From the NCBI GenBank assembly GCA_900317155.1, contig ONFO01000007.1, positions 1 to 64,000 on the forward strand: a stretch of 64,000 bases of DNA, given 5' to 3'. The notes below the pieces were generated by a model. That model was not told the DNA's origin. It saw only the letters and a list, made by a program, of their open reading frames with translations, and did no database searches. Within the stretch, counting starts at the first letter, position 1. Every line of letters begins with the position of its first letter. Positions 1 to 8,343 of this stretch are shown in pieces. The position numbers and the translations under genes were made by a program. Origin of the DNA: an uncultured Bacteroidales bacterium (GTDB lineage Bacteria > Bacteroidota > Bacteroidia > Bacteroidales > F082).

Positions 1-1
1 G

Positions 2-457
2 TACATCAAGGAGAACATCGGCCGCAAGATTGTCATCGTCGGCGCCTCGACGGGTACTGACGCCCACACCGTGGGTATCGACGCCATCATGAACATGAAA
101 GGATATGCCGGCCACTACGGATTGGAGCGTTACGAGATGATTGACGCTTACAACCTCGGCTCGCAGGTGCCCAACGAGGAGCTTATCGCCAAGGGCATTG
201 AACTCCATGCTGACGCGCTGCTCGTCTCGCAGACCGTGACGCAAAAGGATGTCCACATCCACAACATGACCAACTTCATCGAGCTGATGGAGGCCGAAGG
301 CCTGCGCGACAAGATGATCTGCTGCTGTGGCGGCGCCCGTATCACCCACGAACTGGCCAAGGAACTCGGCTTCGACGCCGGCTTCGGCATGAACACCTAT
401 GCCGACGATGTGGCTTCGTTTGTGGTTCAAGAAATGGTGAAACGTGGAATGAAATAA
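2..457 (+). CDS. kamE: Lysine 5,6-aminomutase beta subunit, C-terminal part
   Basis: The reading frame is open from base 2, so the gene begins before the window; the internal ATG at 71 is not the start. The visible part is the cobalamin-binding, Rossmann-like end of the adenosylcobalamin and PLP-dependent mutase that moves the terminal amino group of beta-lysine or D-lysine during lysine fermentation. The sequence shows GASTGTDAHTVGID, whose D-A-H-T-V-G matches the DxHxxG motif that supplies the lower-axial histidine to B12. It also has the glycine-rich MICCCGGARITHELAKELGF segment typical of the domain end. The genes that follow (CoA-transferase, crotonase, Hbd, Bcd, Etf) are the butyrate half of the same pathway. 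Kce, Kdd, Kal and KamD would be expected upstream, outside the window. Confidence 0.9.
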   Translation, partial: YIKENIGRKIVIVGASTGTDAHTVGIDAIMNMKGYAGHYGLERYEMIDAYNLGSQVPNEELIAKGIELHADALLVSQTVTQKDVHIHNMTNFIELMEAEGLRDKMICCCGGARITHELAKELGFDAGFGMNTYADDVASFVVQEMVKRGMK

Positions 458-460
458 TGG

Positions 461-538
461 ACTATGGCCAATGACTATGGCCCATGGCCGCTCCACGATT
501 TGTAAAAGCGGCCATGGTCATAGGCCATAAGCCATAGT
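461..538. repeat. Long hairpin made of about 7-bp CTATGGC-like units
   Basis: The 138-bp gap between kamE and ctfB holds an imperfect inverted repeat. The left arm has CTATGGC-like units and the right arm the complementary GGCCATA-like units, closing on a short loop near 495-508. Units are mostly 7 bp with one 6-bp step. It begins a few bases after the kamE stop, so it could end transcription or protect the 3' end, but no U-run follows. It belongs to the same heptad family as 2048-2195, 3079-3181 and 40834-40943. Confidence 0.75.
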
Positions 539-570
539 AAAGAAAAAAGAAACAACTTAACAACAAATAG

Positions 571-584
571 TTAAATCTTTAAAT
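571..584 (+). repeat. TTAAATCTTT-type leader repeat before ctfB
   Basis: A short AT-rich stretch (TTAAATCTTTAAAT) sits about 12 bp before the ctfB start codon. The same words occur just before the starts at 2240 and 40719 in the coding orientation. No Shine-Dalgarno sequence is visible, so this may be a preferred leader for translation in this genome (inference). Confidence 0.4.
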
Positions 585-595
585 AACAACACACT

Positions 596-1255
596 ATGGA
601 CAAAAATGAAATGAGAGAAGTGATCGCCAAGCGTGCTGCAAAAGAACTGCACGACGGCGATGTTGTCAATCTGGGTATTGGCATCCCGACTTTGATTCCT
701 AACTACCTGCCCGAAGGCGTCACCGTGACCCTTCAGACCGAGAATGGTGCTATGGGCATGGGCCCGACCCCCGAGGAAGGCAAGGAAGACAAGAACCTCA
801 TCAACGCCGGTGGTGGCGCCATCACGCTGCTGCCTGGTGCCTGCACCTTCGACTCGGCTACTTCGTTCGCCATCATCCGTGGCGGCCATGTGAATGTGTC
901 GTTCCTCGGCGCCCTGCAAGTGGATGAGAAGGGCAACCTCGCCAACTGGATTATCCCGGGCAAGATGGCTCCCGGTATGGGCGGCGCCATGGACCTCGTC
1001 GTGGGTGCCAAGCGCGTCATCTTGACCATGGAACACACCCAAAAGGGTGCTCCCAAGATCCTGAAGGAGTGCACGCTGCCCCTGACCGCTGCCGGACAGG
1101 TGAACATGATCATCACCGAGATGGGTGTCATGGACATCACCCCCGAAGGCATCGTGGTGCGCGAAATCCACCCCGAGTTCACCTTCGAGCAGATGCAAGC
1201 TGCCACCGAGGCCAAGCTCATTCTTGACCCCAACTGGAAACCCATGGACATCTAA
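596..1255 (+). CDS. ctfB: Butyrate/acetoacetate CoA-transferase subunit B
   Basis: 219 residues, full length for the beta subunit of a family I 3-oxoacid CoA-transferase. It moves CoA between butyryl-CoA and acetoacetate, linking lysine breakdown to butyrate release. The family's catalytic glutamate lies in the TENGAMGMG segment (about residues 49-57), and the NAGGGAITLLPG and GGHVNVSFLGALQVD blocks are typical. The gene sits 11 bp before crt, so the two are probably cotranscribed. The partner alpha subunit, usually adjacent, is not seen between kamE and this gene and must be upstream or elsewhere. It could also be annotated atoA or scoB; substrate assignment rests on the neighbourhood. Confidence 0.9.
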   Translation: MDKNEMREVIAKRAAKELHDGDVVNLGIGIPTLIPNYLPEGVTVTLQTENGAMGMGPTPEEGKEDKNLINAGGGAITLLPGACTFDSATSFAIIRGGHVNVSFLGALQVDEKGNLANWIIPGKMAPGMGGAMDLVVGAKRVILTMEHTQKGAPKILKECTLPLTAAGQVNMIITEMGVMDITPEGIVVREIHPEFTFEQMQAATEAKLILDPNWKPMDI

Positions 1256-1266
1256 TCCCTGCGGAC

Positions 1267-2046
1267 ATGGACTACAGTTTCTTGAAGATTGAGCAGCACG
1301 ACCAGATCGCCGTCATGAAAGTGTCGGCACCCAAGTCGTTGAACGCGCTCAACTCGACAGTCCTGAAGGAAATCGACCACTTCGTGAGCAACCTCGACAC
1401 GAAGCAGACGCGCGTCCTCATCATCACGGGCGACGGCGAAAAGGCCTTTGTGGCTGGCGCCGACATCTCGGAGATGGTGCATCTCTATGAGAAGGAAGGC
1501 TACGAGTTCAGCAAACTCGGTGCCATCGCGTTCCGCAAGATCGAGACGCTGCCGATACCCGTCATCGCTGCCGTCAACGGCTTCTGCCTCGGCGGTGGCT
1601 GCGAGTTGGCCATGGCTTGCGACTTCCGTTACGCCTCGTCGAAGGCCAAGTTCGGTCAGCCCGAAGTGGGACTGGGCATCACGCCTGGTTTCAGCGGCAC
1701 CTACCGTTTGGCCAAGCTCGTCGGTCAAGGCTACGCCAAGGAGATGATCTACACGGGCAAGGCCATCCGTGCCGACGAAGCCCTGCGCATCGGCTTGGTA
1801 AACGCCGTCTATGAGCCGGAGGAACTGATGGACAAGGTGATGGAGACCGCCCAGAAGATGGTCGCCAACGCGCCATTGGCCATCGCTTACGCCAAGCAGT
1901 GCATCAACGAGAGTTACGACTTGATTGCCGCCGACGCCATCGAGTTGGAGAACACCGCCTTCGGCAAGTGCTTCGCCACCGAGGACCAGAAGGAAGGCAT
2001 GACGGCGTTTCTAGAGAAGAGGCCTGCGGTGTTTAGAGGGAAGTAA
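1267..2046 (+). CDS. crt: Crotonase (3-hydroxybutyryl-CoA dehydratase)
   Basis: 259 residues, the normal length for an enoyl-CoA hydratase/crotonase. It interconverts 3-hydroxybutyryl-CoA and crotonyl-CoA. The oxyanion-hole segment AFVAGADISEM (about residues 61-71) and the two catalytic glutamates, one in GGGCELAMACD (about 110-120) and one in FGQPEVGLGI (about 131-140), are all present. It follows ctfB closely and is followed by hbd after a 193-bp spacer filled with heptad repeats. With hbd, bcd and etfBA it forms the classic acetoacetyl-CoA to butyryl-CoA module. Specificity for the C4 substrate is inferred from context. Confidence 0.93.
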   Translation: MDYSFLKIEQHDQIAVMKVSAPKSLNALNSTVLKEIDHFVSNLDTKQTRVLIITGDGEKAFVAGADISEMVHLYEKEGYEFSKLGAIAFRKIETLPIPVIAAVNGFCLGGGCELAMACDFRYASSKAKFGQPEVGLGITPGFSGTYRLAKLVGQGYAKEMIYTGKAIRADEALRIGLVNAVYEPEELMDKVMETAQKMVANAPLAIAYAKQCINESYDLIAADAIELENTAFGKCFATEDQKEGMTAFLEKRPAVFRGK

Positions 2047-2047
2047 A

Positions 2048-2195
2048 TGCCTCTGGCTGTTGGCTACTGGCCTCTGGCAATGGGCAGTTAGCTATTAGCA
2101 ATTAGCTGTTAGCATAAAGATACCAAAGCTAATGGCTAACTGCTAAAAGCTAACGGCCAAACAAGCCAAAAGCCAAAGGCCAGAAGCCAAAAGCA
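2048..2195. repeat. Heptanucleotide-repeat hairpin between crt and hbd
   Basis: Starting just after the crt stop, nine consecutive 7-bp units end in GGC or AGC (ctctggc, tgttggc, tactggc, ctctggc, aatgggc, agttagc, tattagc, aattagc, tgttagc). After a short AT-rich loop the other half has units such as gctaatg, gctaact, gctaaaa, gctaacg and aagccaa, roughly complementary. The block can fold into one long imperfect hairpin. It is the longest and most regular member of the heptad family in this window. Confidence 0.8.
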
Positions 2196-2196
2196 A

Positions 2197-2231
2197 TAAA
2201 TCTTGAATATTAAATCTTAAATCTTTAAATC
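2197..2231 (+). repeat. TTAAATCTT-type direct repeats before hbd
   Basis: Three or four copies of an 8- to 9-bp AAATCTT(G/A)AAT-like word stand between the heptad hairpin and the hbd start codon. The same words precede ctfB (571-584) and, in its own orientation, the surface-protein gene starting at 40719. No Shine-Dalgarno site is present. Confidence 0.45.
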
Positions 2232-2239
2232 ATACAAAT

Positions 2240-3076
2240 ATGAAAATCTGTGTTATCGGAACCGGCACCATGGCTAAAGGTATCGTGAAGGCATTTGCCG
2301 CCAAGATGCCCGTCGTCATGAAGAGCCGCACGCAAGCCAGCCTTGATAAGGCCATGGCTTCCATTGAAAAAGGTTACGGTAAGCTGGTGGAAAAAGGCAA
2401 GATGACCCAAGAGGCCGTCGATGCCCTGCTGAAGAACATCTCCACCACGACCGACTATGCCACCTTCGCCGATGCCGACCTCGTGATTGAGGCCGCCGTC
2501 GAGGAGATGCAACTGAAGAAAGATGTCTTCATGGAGCTTGACAAGATCTGCAAGCCCGAAACCATCTTTGCCACCAACTCGTCCTCGCTGTCGATCACCG
2601 AGATCGCTGCCTGCACGAACCGTCCCACCCAATTCATCGGTATGCACTTCTTCAACCCCGCCGACCGTATGGAATTAGTTGAGGTCATCAAAGGCCAACT
2701 GACCAGCGACGAAGTGACCAAGTGCATCGTTGACCTCGCCACCTCCATCGGCAAGCAGCCCGTCGAGGTGAAGGAAGCCCCCGGCTTCGTCGTCAACCGC
2801 ATCCTCATCCCGATGATCAACGAAGCTGTCGGCATCCTTGCCGACGGCATCGCCAGCGCTGAGGACATCGACAAGTGCATGATGCTGGGCGCCAACCACC
2901 CGATGGGCCCTCTGGCTTTGGCCGACCTCATTGGTAACGATGTCAACCTTGCCATCATGGAAGTGTTGTACAAAGAGTTCGGCGACCCGAAGTACCGTCC
3001 TCATCCCTTGCTCCGCAAGATGGTGAGAGCCGGCTTGCTCGGTCGTAAAACTGGAGAAGGATTCTATAAGTATTAA
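2240..3076 (+). CDS. hbd: 3-hydroxybutyryl-CoA dehydrogenase
   Basis: 278 residues, the expected length. It reduces acetoacetyl-CoA to 3-hydroxybutyryl-CoA with NAD(P)H. The N-terminus [10 protein letters not shown] is the dinucleotide-binding GxGxxxxG loop. The catalytic histidine lies in [12 protein letters not shown] (about residues 133-144), and the C-terminal helical domain has the usual [12 protein letters not shown] and [15 protein letters not shown] segments and ends in [11 protein letters not shown]. It lies in line with crt upstream and bcd downstream, flanked on both sides by heptad-repeat hairpins. Those hairpins may set different RNA stabilities for each gene of the pathway (inference). 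Confidence 0.95.
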   Translation: MKICVIGTGTMAKGIVKAFAAKMPVVMKSRTQASLDKAMASIEKGYGKLVEKGKMTQEAVDALLKNISTTTDYATFADADLVIEAAVEEMQLKKDVFMELDKICKPETIFATNSSSLSITEIAACTNRPTQFIGMHFFNPADRMELVEVIKGQLTSDEVTKCIVDLATSIGKQPVEVKEAPGFVVNRILIPMINEAVGILADGIASAEDIDKCMMLGANHPMGPLALADLIGNDVNLAIMEVLYKEFGDPKYRPHPLLRKMVRAGLLGRKTGEGFYKY

Positions 3077-3078
3077 TT

Positions 3079-3181
3079 TGCCTCTGGCTACTGGCCTCTG
3101 GCTACTGGCTGCTTGACAAAAAGAGTGAGGTTCTACCTTATCATAAAGCTGCCAGAAGCCAGGAGCCAAGAGCCAGAAGCC
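3079..3181. repeat. Heptanucleotide-repeat hairpin between hbd and bcd
   Basis: The left arm is built of alternating 7-bp units cctctgg and ctactgg. The right arm is built of agaagcc, aggagcc and aagagcc units, which pair with the left arm. The block begins 3 bp after the hbd stop and ends about 14 bp before bcd. It uses the same unit words as 2048-2195, so the two are clearly related. Confidence 0.8.
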
Positions 3182-3194
3182 CAAAAAAAGAAAA

Positions 3195-4334
3195 ATGGAT
3201 TTTAGTTATTCAAAGACAGAACAACTCTTCCTGCAGATGATCCGTTCGTTTGCGGAGAATGAAGTAAAGCCTTTGGCTGCCGAAGTCGATGAGCAGGAGC
3301 GCTTCCCGATGGAGACCGTCGAAAAGATGGGCAAACTCGGACTGATGGGCATCCCGATTCCGAAGCAATACGGTGGCGCAGGCGGCACGGTCCAGATGTA
3401 CATTATGGCCGTCGAAGAACTGTCGAGAGTGTGCGCCACCACGGGCGTCGTCCTCTCGGCCCACACCTCTTTGTGCATGGCTCCCATCCTGGAGAACGGC
3501 ACCGAGGAACAGAAGATGAAGTACCTGCCCAAACTCGCCTCGGGTGAATGGATTGGCGCTTTCGGCTTGACCGAGCCTAACGCCGGCACCGACGCCGCCA
3601 TGCAGCAGACGACCGCCGTCGACGCTGGCGACAAGTGGATCCTGAACGGCACGAAGATCTTCATCACCAACGCATCCTACGCCAATGTGTTCATCGTCAT
3701 GGCCATGACGGACAAGTCGAAGGGCACGAAGGGCATCTCGGCCTTCATCGTCGAGAAGGGCATGCCTGGCTTCAGCATCGGCAAGAAAGAGTTGAAGATG
3801 GGTATCCGCGGCAGCGCGACCTGCGAGTTGATTTTCGAAAACTGCGAAGTGCCGAAGGAGAACCTCCTTGGCCAACTTGGCAAGGGCTTCAGCATCGCCA
3901 TGAAGACCTTGGACGGTGGCCGTATCGGTATCGCTTCGCAGGCTTTGGGTATCGCTCAAGGTGCTATGGATGAGACCGTTAAGTACACGAAGGAACGTAA
4001 GCAGTTTGGCAAAGCCATCGCCCAGTTCCAGAACACCCAATTCCAGATGGCCGACCTTAAGACGAAGGTCGAGGCTGCCCGTTTCCTCGTGCGCAGCGCC
4101 GCTTGGAAGAAAGACAATGGCATCCCGTATTCGGCCGATGCAGCCATGGCAAAGCTCTTTGCCGCTGAAACGGCTATGGAAGTCACGACCAAGGCCGTGC
4201 AGTTCCACGGCGGTTATGGCTACACCCGCGAGTATCCCGTCGAGCGTATGATGCGCGACGCCAAGATTACGGAGATTTACGAAGGTACATCGGAAGTCCA
4301 GCGCATGGTCATTGCCGGTCATTTGTTCAAATAA
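3195..4334 (+). CDS. bcd: Butyryl-CoA dehydrogenase (short-chain acyl-CoA dehydrogenase)
   Basis: 379 residues, full length. This FAD enzyme reduces crotonyl-CoA to butyryl-CoA. Family blocks are present: GAFGLTEPNAGTDA (about 117-130), the WILNGTKIFITNA segment contacting FAD, and RKQFGKAIAQFQ. The catalytic base glutamate falls in EIYEGTSEVQR near the C-terminus. It is followed after only 15 bp by etfB, so it is probably translated with its electron-transferring flavoprotein. In clostridia and related anaerobes this Bcd-Etf complex bifurcates electrons from NADH to crotonyl-CoA and ferredoxin. That role is likely here because a ferredoxin-using hydrogenase is also encoded, but it is inferred. 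Confidence 0.94.
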   Translation: MDFSYSKTEQLFLQMIRSFAENEVKPLAAEVDEQERFPMETVEKMGKLGLMGIPIPKQYGGAGGTVQMYIMAVEELSRVCATTGVVLSAHTSLCMAPILENGTEEQKMKYLPKLASGEWIGAFGLTEPNAGTDAAMQQTTAVDAGDKWILNGTKIFITNASYANVFIVMAMTDKSKGTKGISAFIVEKGMPGFSIGKKELKMGIRGSATCELIFENCEVPKENLLGQLGKGFSIAMKTLDGGRIGIASQALGIAQGAMDETVKYTKERKQFGKAIAQFQNTQFQMADLKTKVEAARFLVRSAAWKKDNGIPYSADAAMAKLFAAETAMEVTTKAVQFHGGYGYTREYPVERMMRDAKITEIYEGTSEVQRMVIAGHLFK

Positions 4335-4335
4335 T

Positions 4336-4341
4336 AGGAGG
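4336..4341 (+). promoter_or_regulatory. Strong Shine-Dalgarno site of etfB
   Basis: AGGAGG lies 8 bp before the etfB ATG. Most genes in this window have no such site, as is usual for Bacteroidetes, so this one stands out. Similar sites precede hydA and hydB. Confidence 0.7.
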
Positions 4342-4349
4342 GAAGCAGT

Positions 4350-5132
4350 ATGAATATTATCGTATGTATCAAGCAAGTTCCGGATACCACCGAAATCAAG
4401 ATTGATCCGGTAAAGGGTACGCTGATTCGTGAAGGCGTTCCGAGCATCATGAACCCCGACGACAAGGGCGGCCTCGAACTCGCTCTGCGTCTGAAAGACC
4501 AGTTCGGCGCCAAGGTCACCGTCATCTCGATGGGACCTCCGCAAGCCGATGTCATCATGCGCGAAGCCTTCGCCATGGGTGCCGACCGCGCCATCCTTCT
4601 CTCTGACCGTAAGTTCGCAGGCTCCGACACCCTGGCAACCTCGTATGCCATCGCCGGACTCTGCCGCTCGTTGGACTATGATTTGATCATCGCCGGCCGT
4701 CAGGCCATCGATGGCGACACTGCACAAGTGGGTCCTGAAATGGCCGAGCACCTCGGTCTGCCCCAGGTCACTTACGTCTGCGACGCAAAGTTGTTGCCCA
4801 ACGGCAACCTGCAAGTCCACAAGGAGAATGAGGACAGTGTCCAGGTTCTCGAAGTGGAAGGCAAGTGCCTGCTGACCGTCCTCGCTTCCGCCTTTGAACC
4901 TCGTTACATGACCGTGAGCGGCATCGTCGAGGCCTACAACAGAGAGGTTGAGGTTTGGGGTGCCGATAAGATCGACTACGACGAAACGAAGCTGGGTCTC
5001 TCTGGCTCACCCACCAAGGTGTTCCAGTCGTTCCCGAAGGCCATGAAGGCCCCGGGCGAGGTCCACGAAGTGAGCGAAGAAGAAGCCGTCGAGCTGATTG
5101 TCAATAAACTGAAAGAAAAACACATCATCTAA
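4350..5132 (+). CDS. etfB: Electron transfer flavoprotein beta subunit
   Basis: 260 residues. It forms the small subunit of the Etf heterodimer that works with Bcd and holds AMP or a second FAD. The N-terminus MNIIVCIKQVPDT is diagnostic. The nucleotide-binding region follows (SMGPPQADVIMREAFAMGAD, then DLIIAGRQAIDGDTAQVGP, about residues 111-129). The start is fixed by an AGGAGG site 8 bp upstream. The stop is 11 bp from etfA. Sequence resembles EtfB of anaerobes that use Bcd, so electron bifurcation is plausible, but the flavin-tuning residues were not checked. Confidence 0.94.
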   Translation: MNIIVCIKQVPDTTEIKIDPVKGTLIREGVPSIMNPDDKGGLELALRLKDQFGAKVTVISMGPPQADVIMREAFAMGADRAILLSDRKFAGSDTLATSYAIAGLCRSLDYDLIIAGRQAIDGDTAQVGPEMAEHLGLPQVTYVCDAKLLPNGNLQVHKENEDSVQVLEVEGKCLLTVLASAFEPRYMTVSGIVEAYNREVEVWGADKIDYDETKLGLSGSPTKVFQSFPKAMKAPGEVHEVSEEEAVELIVNKLKEKHII

Positions 5133-5143
5133 AAGTTACAGCT

Positions 5144-6166
5144 ATGGAATTGAAAGATTATAAGAACGTATTCGTTTTCGCTGAACAGCGTGAAGGTAAC
5201 ATCCAATCCGTTGCTTTCGAACTTTTAGGAAAAGCCCGCGACCTCGCCGATGCCCTTGGTGAGAAAGTCGTTGCCATGCTGCTGGGTTACAATGTGAAAG
5301 ACCAAGCCCAGAAACTGATTGAATTCGGTGCTGACGAGGTCATCGTCGCCGACTGCCCCGAACTGAAAGACTACTTGAGTGAGCAATATTCGCAGGTCGT
5401 CGACCAGATCGTCAAGGAGCGTTGCCCCAACATCGTGCTCTATGGTGCCACCACCATTGGCCGTGACATGGCTCCGCGTATCGCTTCGCGTCTGAAGACC
5501 GGTCTGACCGCAGACTGCACCAAGCTCGAAGTCGTCAGCGACGAGAAGAGCAACGGCGAGCCGCAGTTCCGCATGACCCGTCCCGCTTTCGGCGGCAACC
5601 TGATGGCCACTATCATTTGCCCGAACACCCGTCCGCAGATGTCGACCGTGCGTCCTGGCGTGATGCAGAAGCGTCAGCGCCAAGAAGGCCGCCAAGGTGT
5701 GGTCACTGCTTTCGCCCCGAAGTTCGACACCAGCAAGTTCAAGGTGAAACTCGTCCAGACCATCAAGGAAGACAAGGCCATGGTCGACATCGCCGATGCC
5801 AAGATCTTGGTCTCTGGCGGTCGTGGCGTCCACAACAAGGAAGGCTTCGACAAGTTGCAGGCTTTGGCCGATGTGCTTGACGGACAGGTTTCGTCGAGCC
5901 GTGCCATGGTCGACAACGGCGTGATGCCTCACGAGCGTCAGGTCGGTCAGACGGGTAAGACCGTCCGCCCGAACCTCTACATGGCTTGTGGTATCAGCGG
6001 TGCCATCCAGCACTTGGCCGGTATGGAAGAGTCCGACTTCATCATCGCCATCAACAAGGACAAGTTTGCACCTATCTTCAGCGTCGCCGACCTCGGCATC
6101 GTTGGAGACCTGCACAAGATTGTCCCCATGCTGACGGAGAGACTGAAGAAGGAAATGGAGAAGTAA
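5144..6166 (+). CDS. etfA: Electron transfer flavoprotein alpha subunit
   Basis: 340 residues. It pairs with EtfB and carries the FAD in its C-terminal domain. The signature runs from LVSGGRGVHNKEGF (about residues 222-235) through SSRAMVDNGVMPHERQVGQTG to ACGISGAIQHLAGM, the canonical FAD-binding fold of the family. The N-terminal domain begins with DYKNVFVFAEQREGNIQ, typical of stand-alone EtfA. It is the last gene of the butyrate cluster and is followed by a hairpin at 6182-6227, after which base composition falls sharply. Its partners are Bcd and EtfB immediately upstream. Confidence 0.95.
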   Translation: MELKDYKNVFVFAEQREGNIQSVAFELLGKARDLADALGEKVVAMLLGYNVKDQAQKLIEFGADEVIVADCPELKDYLSEQYSQVVDQIVKERCPNIVLYGATTIGRDMAPRIASRLKTGLTADCTKLEVVSDEKSNGEPQFRMTRPAFGGNLMATIICPNTRPQMSTVRPGVMQKRQRQEGRQGVVTAFAPKFDTSKFKVKLVQTIKEDKAMVDIADAKILVSGGRGVHNKEGFDKLQALADVLDGQVSSSRAMVDNGVMPHERQVGQTGKTVRPNLYMACGISGAIQHLAGMEESDFIIAINKDKFAPIFSVADLGIVGDLHKIVPMLTERLKKEMEK

Positions 6167-6181
6167 TTCTCTTTGAATGCT

Positions 6182-6227
6182 ATCGCCCTGAATAGAGATG
6201 CCTTTTTGGTGTCTCTATCGGGGCGAT
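6182..6227 (+). terminator. Hairpin after etfA
   Basis: ATCGCCC and ATAGAGATGCC on the left pair with GGTGTCTCTAT and GGGCGAT on the right, around a TTTTT loop, 16 bp after the etfA stop. No long T-run follows, so termination may be weak or the hairpin may mainly stabilise the RNA end. Confidence 0.6.
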
Positions 6228-6272
6228 TGGTATACAATTTAAGTCTGTCTGAACCAAACACATTATTGTACT

Positions 6273-7685
6273 ATGAGTAGATACAATTACACAGAAGAAG
6301 AACTCGAACTGCTTAAAGTTCTTGAGATGCAGAAACAAATGCTTAAAGATTTAGATAGCGATGAGCTTGACACAAGGAAAAGAATAGAGGAGGCAGAAGA
6401 AACTATAAAAAAAATACTCACAGAAAGAGGCATTGATATTCCAGCTCTTTCATCAGAGTCATCTGGACAAGAAAGCGAAAAGCTTTCTTTTGAACATGTC
6501 CCCACTTGGGAATCTTTGGTGTCAAAAGCAAATGAACAAATTGATTATCAACCTTTTATTGAAGATTTCTTGACACAAGAAGAAATTAACTATTCACTTG
6601 AAGAAATAAAACAAATAAAAAAGGAATTCAAAAAGAGAACAAAACTTAATAAGGTTGATGCTTGTTTTATTATTGTTGCAACTGCACTTCAGACATTACG
6701 ATGGGTCATCATAAATAGAATATTGGGCGACGTAGGTGAAAAGATTGATGCGGATTCCCGGCTACAACATGATGATAAGTCTATAGAAGATACGAGTACA
6801 GGAAGAAAGAAAAGTTTCCGAGATAAGCATTATAATAAACCTGGAGATAATAATCCTAGTCAAAAGGGTTACAAGGATTGGATGCATATCATTTTTGATA
6901 CGGTTCCATATGATGCCATTAAAGGTAGTCCTGGTATTGGCGAAAATATGGAAGGACGATACCATCGTTACCGTACTCTTGGGCATGATCCAATTCTTGG
7001 ATGGATTTTTGGAACTGCCAACATCATCACTGACACCATAACTCTATCAAATTGGAGATCATTTAGGATTGCTCGGATTACACCTACAGGAAGTAAGTAT
7101 TTGCATTTCTCTGAACCAACAACTTTGCCTACCATTTTTTACGAGACATACGACAGTATTAAAGAAGATTATCTTAGACTACCTGCTGCTGTTTTTACTC
7201 AATTTGTCCATTTAGAGTCGGATGCATTTACCAAACAAGGTTTGCCAGTACCAATACTTGAAGCCTTCAGTGAAAAACTTGCAGGCAAGTTATATCGCAG
7301 CCAATACGATTCCTTATGTCTATTGCGTGATATTAAAATTGTTGGAACACAAGCTGTTGTCTCTGTAATTATCAACATGTTGGTAACGCTGATACATGGT
7401 CTTTTCTACGATGAAAAAACAGATGATAGTCGTGAAATGTATGAGGTTCGAACTCGAAAAGTCTTGTTATATTCTAACACATTAGCTTCTGCAGGGAATA
7501 TAGCCTACTCTGCTGCTATGCAGGATTGGGGGAAATTGGACATTGGAGGTATAATTGTGACAATAACGAGGTTGTTTTCAGATGTGCGTTTCATTACAAG
7601 AATGAAACATGAGTTTATCCAAAAAGAAATGGATAAAGCTTTATATGAAAGACTGGAACAGATAGATGATAATTATTTTAATTGA
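6273..7685 (+). CDS. Unrecognised 470-residue protein, AT-rich gene pair, first gene
   Basis: I do not recognise this family. The protein opens with a charged, probably coiled-coil region (about 5-55) and has a hydrophobic patch near 129-148. A distinctive central stretch, YHRYRTLGHDPILGWIFG (about 229-246), looks like a conserved motif. A strongly hydrophobic helix lies at about 358-378, and the C-terminus is amphipathic. No signal peptide is evident. Local GC is near 35-40 percent against about 55 percent in etfA, and codon use is shifted towards A/T-ending codons, which suggests transfer. It lies 6 bp from the next gene and the two look like one unit. A membrane-associated role such as phage defence is one possibility but is only inference. 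Confidence 0.8.
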   Translation: MSRYNYTEEELELLKVLEMQKQMLKDLDSDELDTRKRIEEAEETIKKILTERGIDIPALSSESSGQESEKLSFEHVPTWESLVSKANEQIDYQPFIEDFLTQEEINYSLEEIKQIKKEFKKRTKLNKVDACFIIVATALQTLRWVIINRILGDVGEKIDADSRLQHDDKSIEDTSTGRKKSFRDKHYNKPGDNNPSQKGYKDWMHIIFDTVPYDAIKGSPGIGENMEGRYHRYRTLGHDPILGWIFGTANIITDTITLSNWRSFRIARITPTGSKYLHFSEPTTLPTIFYETYDSIKEDYLRLPAAVFTQFVHLESDAFTKQGLPVPILEAFSEKLAGKLYRSQYDSLCLLRDIKIVGTQAVVSVIINMLVTLIHGLFYDEKTDDSREMYEVRTRKVLLYSNTLASAGNIAYSAAMQDWGKLDIGGIIVTITRLFSDVRFITRMKHEFIQKEMDKALYERLEQIDDNYFN

Positions 7686-7691
7686 TAGATT

Positions 7692-8270
7692 ATGAATACT
7701 GATAAACAATTACTAAAACGATACGAGAATACCCGTCTCCTTGTTGATGCTGTACAAAAGACTATAGATAATCCTGATAAGAGTGTTGCAGACAATTTGT
7801 CAGAAGGGGATGAGCAAAGTCGAAAAATGTCGGCTCTTCTTGTTTCAAACGGTGCTGCGATTAGTGCGACTGCATTGTCCACAATTGCTGTAGAGACTGC
7901 TATATTGGGAAGTGGAGCCACTTTGGGAGCAGGTCTTGCTGCTGGAGCTGTCACAGGAATTTTAGGGGGTCCAATTGTATGGAGTGGAGGTCTATTTGCT
8001 CTAATACTTGTTTGGATTCGTAAGATGATTAAGAGATGGAAAGATAAAAAACCACAAAGACCTCAAAAGGAGAAGAAAAGAAAAGGTAAAAAAGCTGATG
8101 AAGAGAAGATGGCGCTTCTGAAGGCAATTATTGAAAAGCAACAGGCTATTATTGATAAACTATCAAAAGAGAATTCGGAAAATAAAGATAGAGTTCGAAA
8201 TCTTGAAGAAGCATTGCGAATAATTCAAGAATCAAAGGAGAGCGTTGAAGACGATTATGCTGTAGCATAG
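7692..8270 (+). CDS. Unrecognised 192-residue membrane/coiled-coil protein, second gene of pair
   Basis: I do not recognise the family. An N-terminal helical region (about 1-48) leads into a glycine- and alanine-rich hydrophobic block (about 50-110) that could form two or three membrane helices. After it comes a very basic patch (KKPQRPQKEKKRKGKK, about 120-135) and a C-terminal coiled coil (about 138-185). This hairpin-plus-basic-plus-coiled-coil layout fits a small membrane protein with a cytoplasmic oligomerisation tail. It shares low GC with the gene 6 bp upstream, and no other gene joins them. It could be the membrane partner or effector of the larger protein; no function can be assigned from sequence alone. 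Confidence 0.8.
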   Translation: MNTDKQLLKRYENTRLLVDAVQKTIDNPDKSVADNLSEGDEQSRKMSALLVSNGAAISATALSTIAVETAILGSGATLGAGLAAGAVTGILGGPIVWSGGLFALILVWIRKMIKRWKDKKPQRPQKEKKRKGKKADEEKMALLKAIIEKQQAIIDKLSKENSENKDRVRNLEEALRIIQESKESVEDDYAVA

Positions 8271-8343
8271 TTGTTTGTTGATGAAAACATGAATTTCCTC
8301 TAACCTCTAACGATAAGGATTTCTTATATGTTCAACGAGAATT

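Noticed and set aside
2048-2195. CRISPR or minisatellite
   Set aside because: Units are 7 bp, vary in sequence and pair into a hairpin; there is no repeat-spacer pattern.
3210-4820. 536-residue open frame on - across bcd and etfB
   Set aside because: It is the antisense shadow of two well-identified + strand genes with GC-rich third positions; no domain is recognisable.
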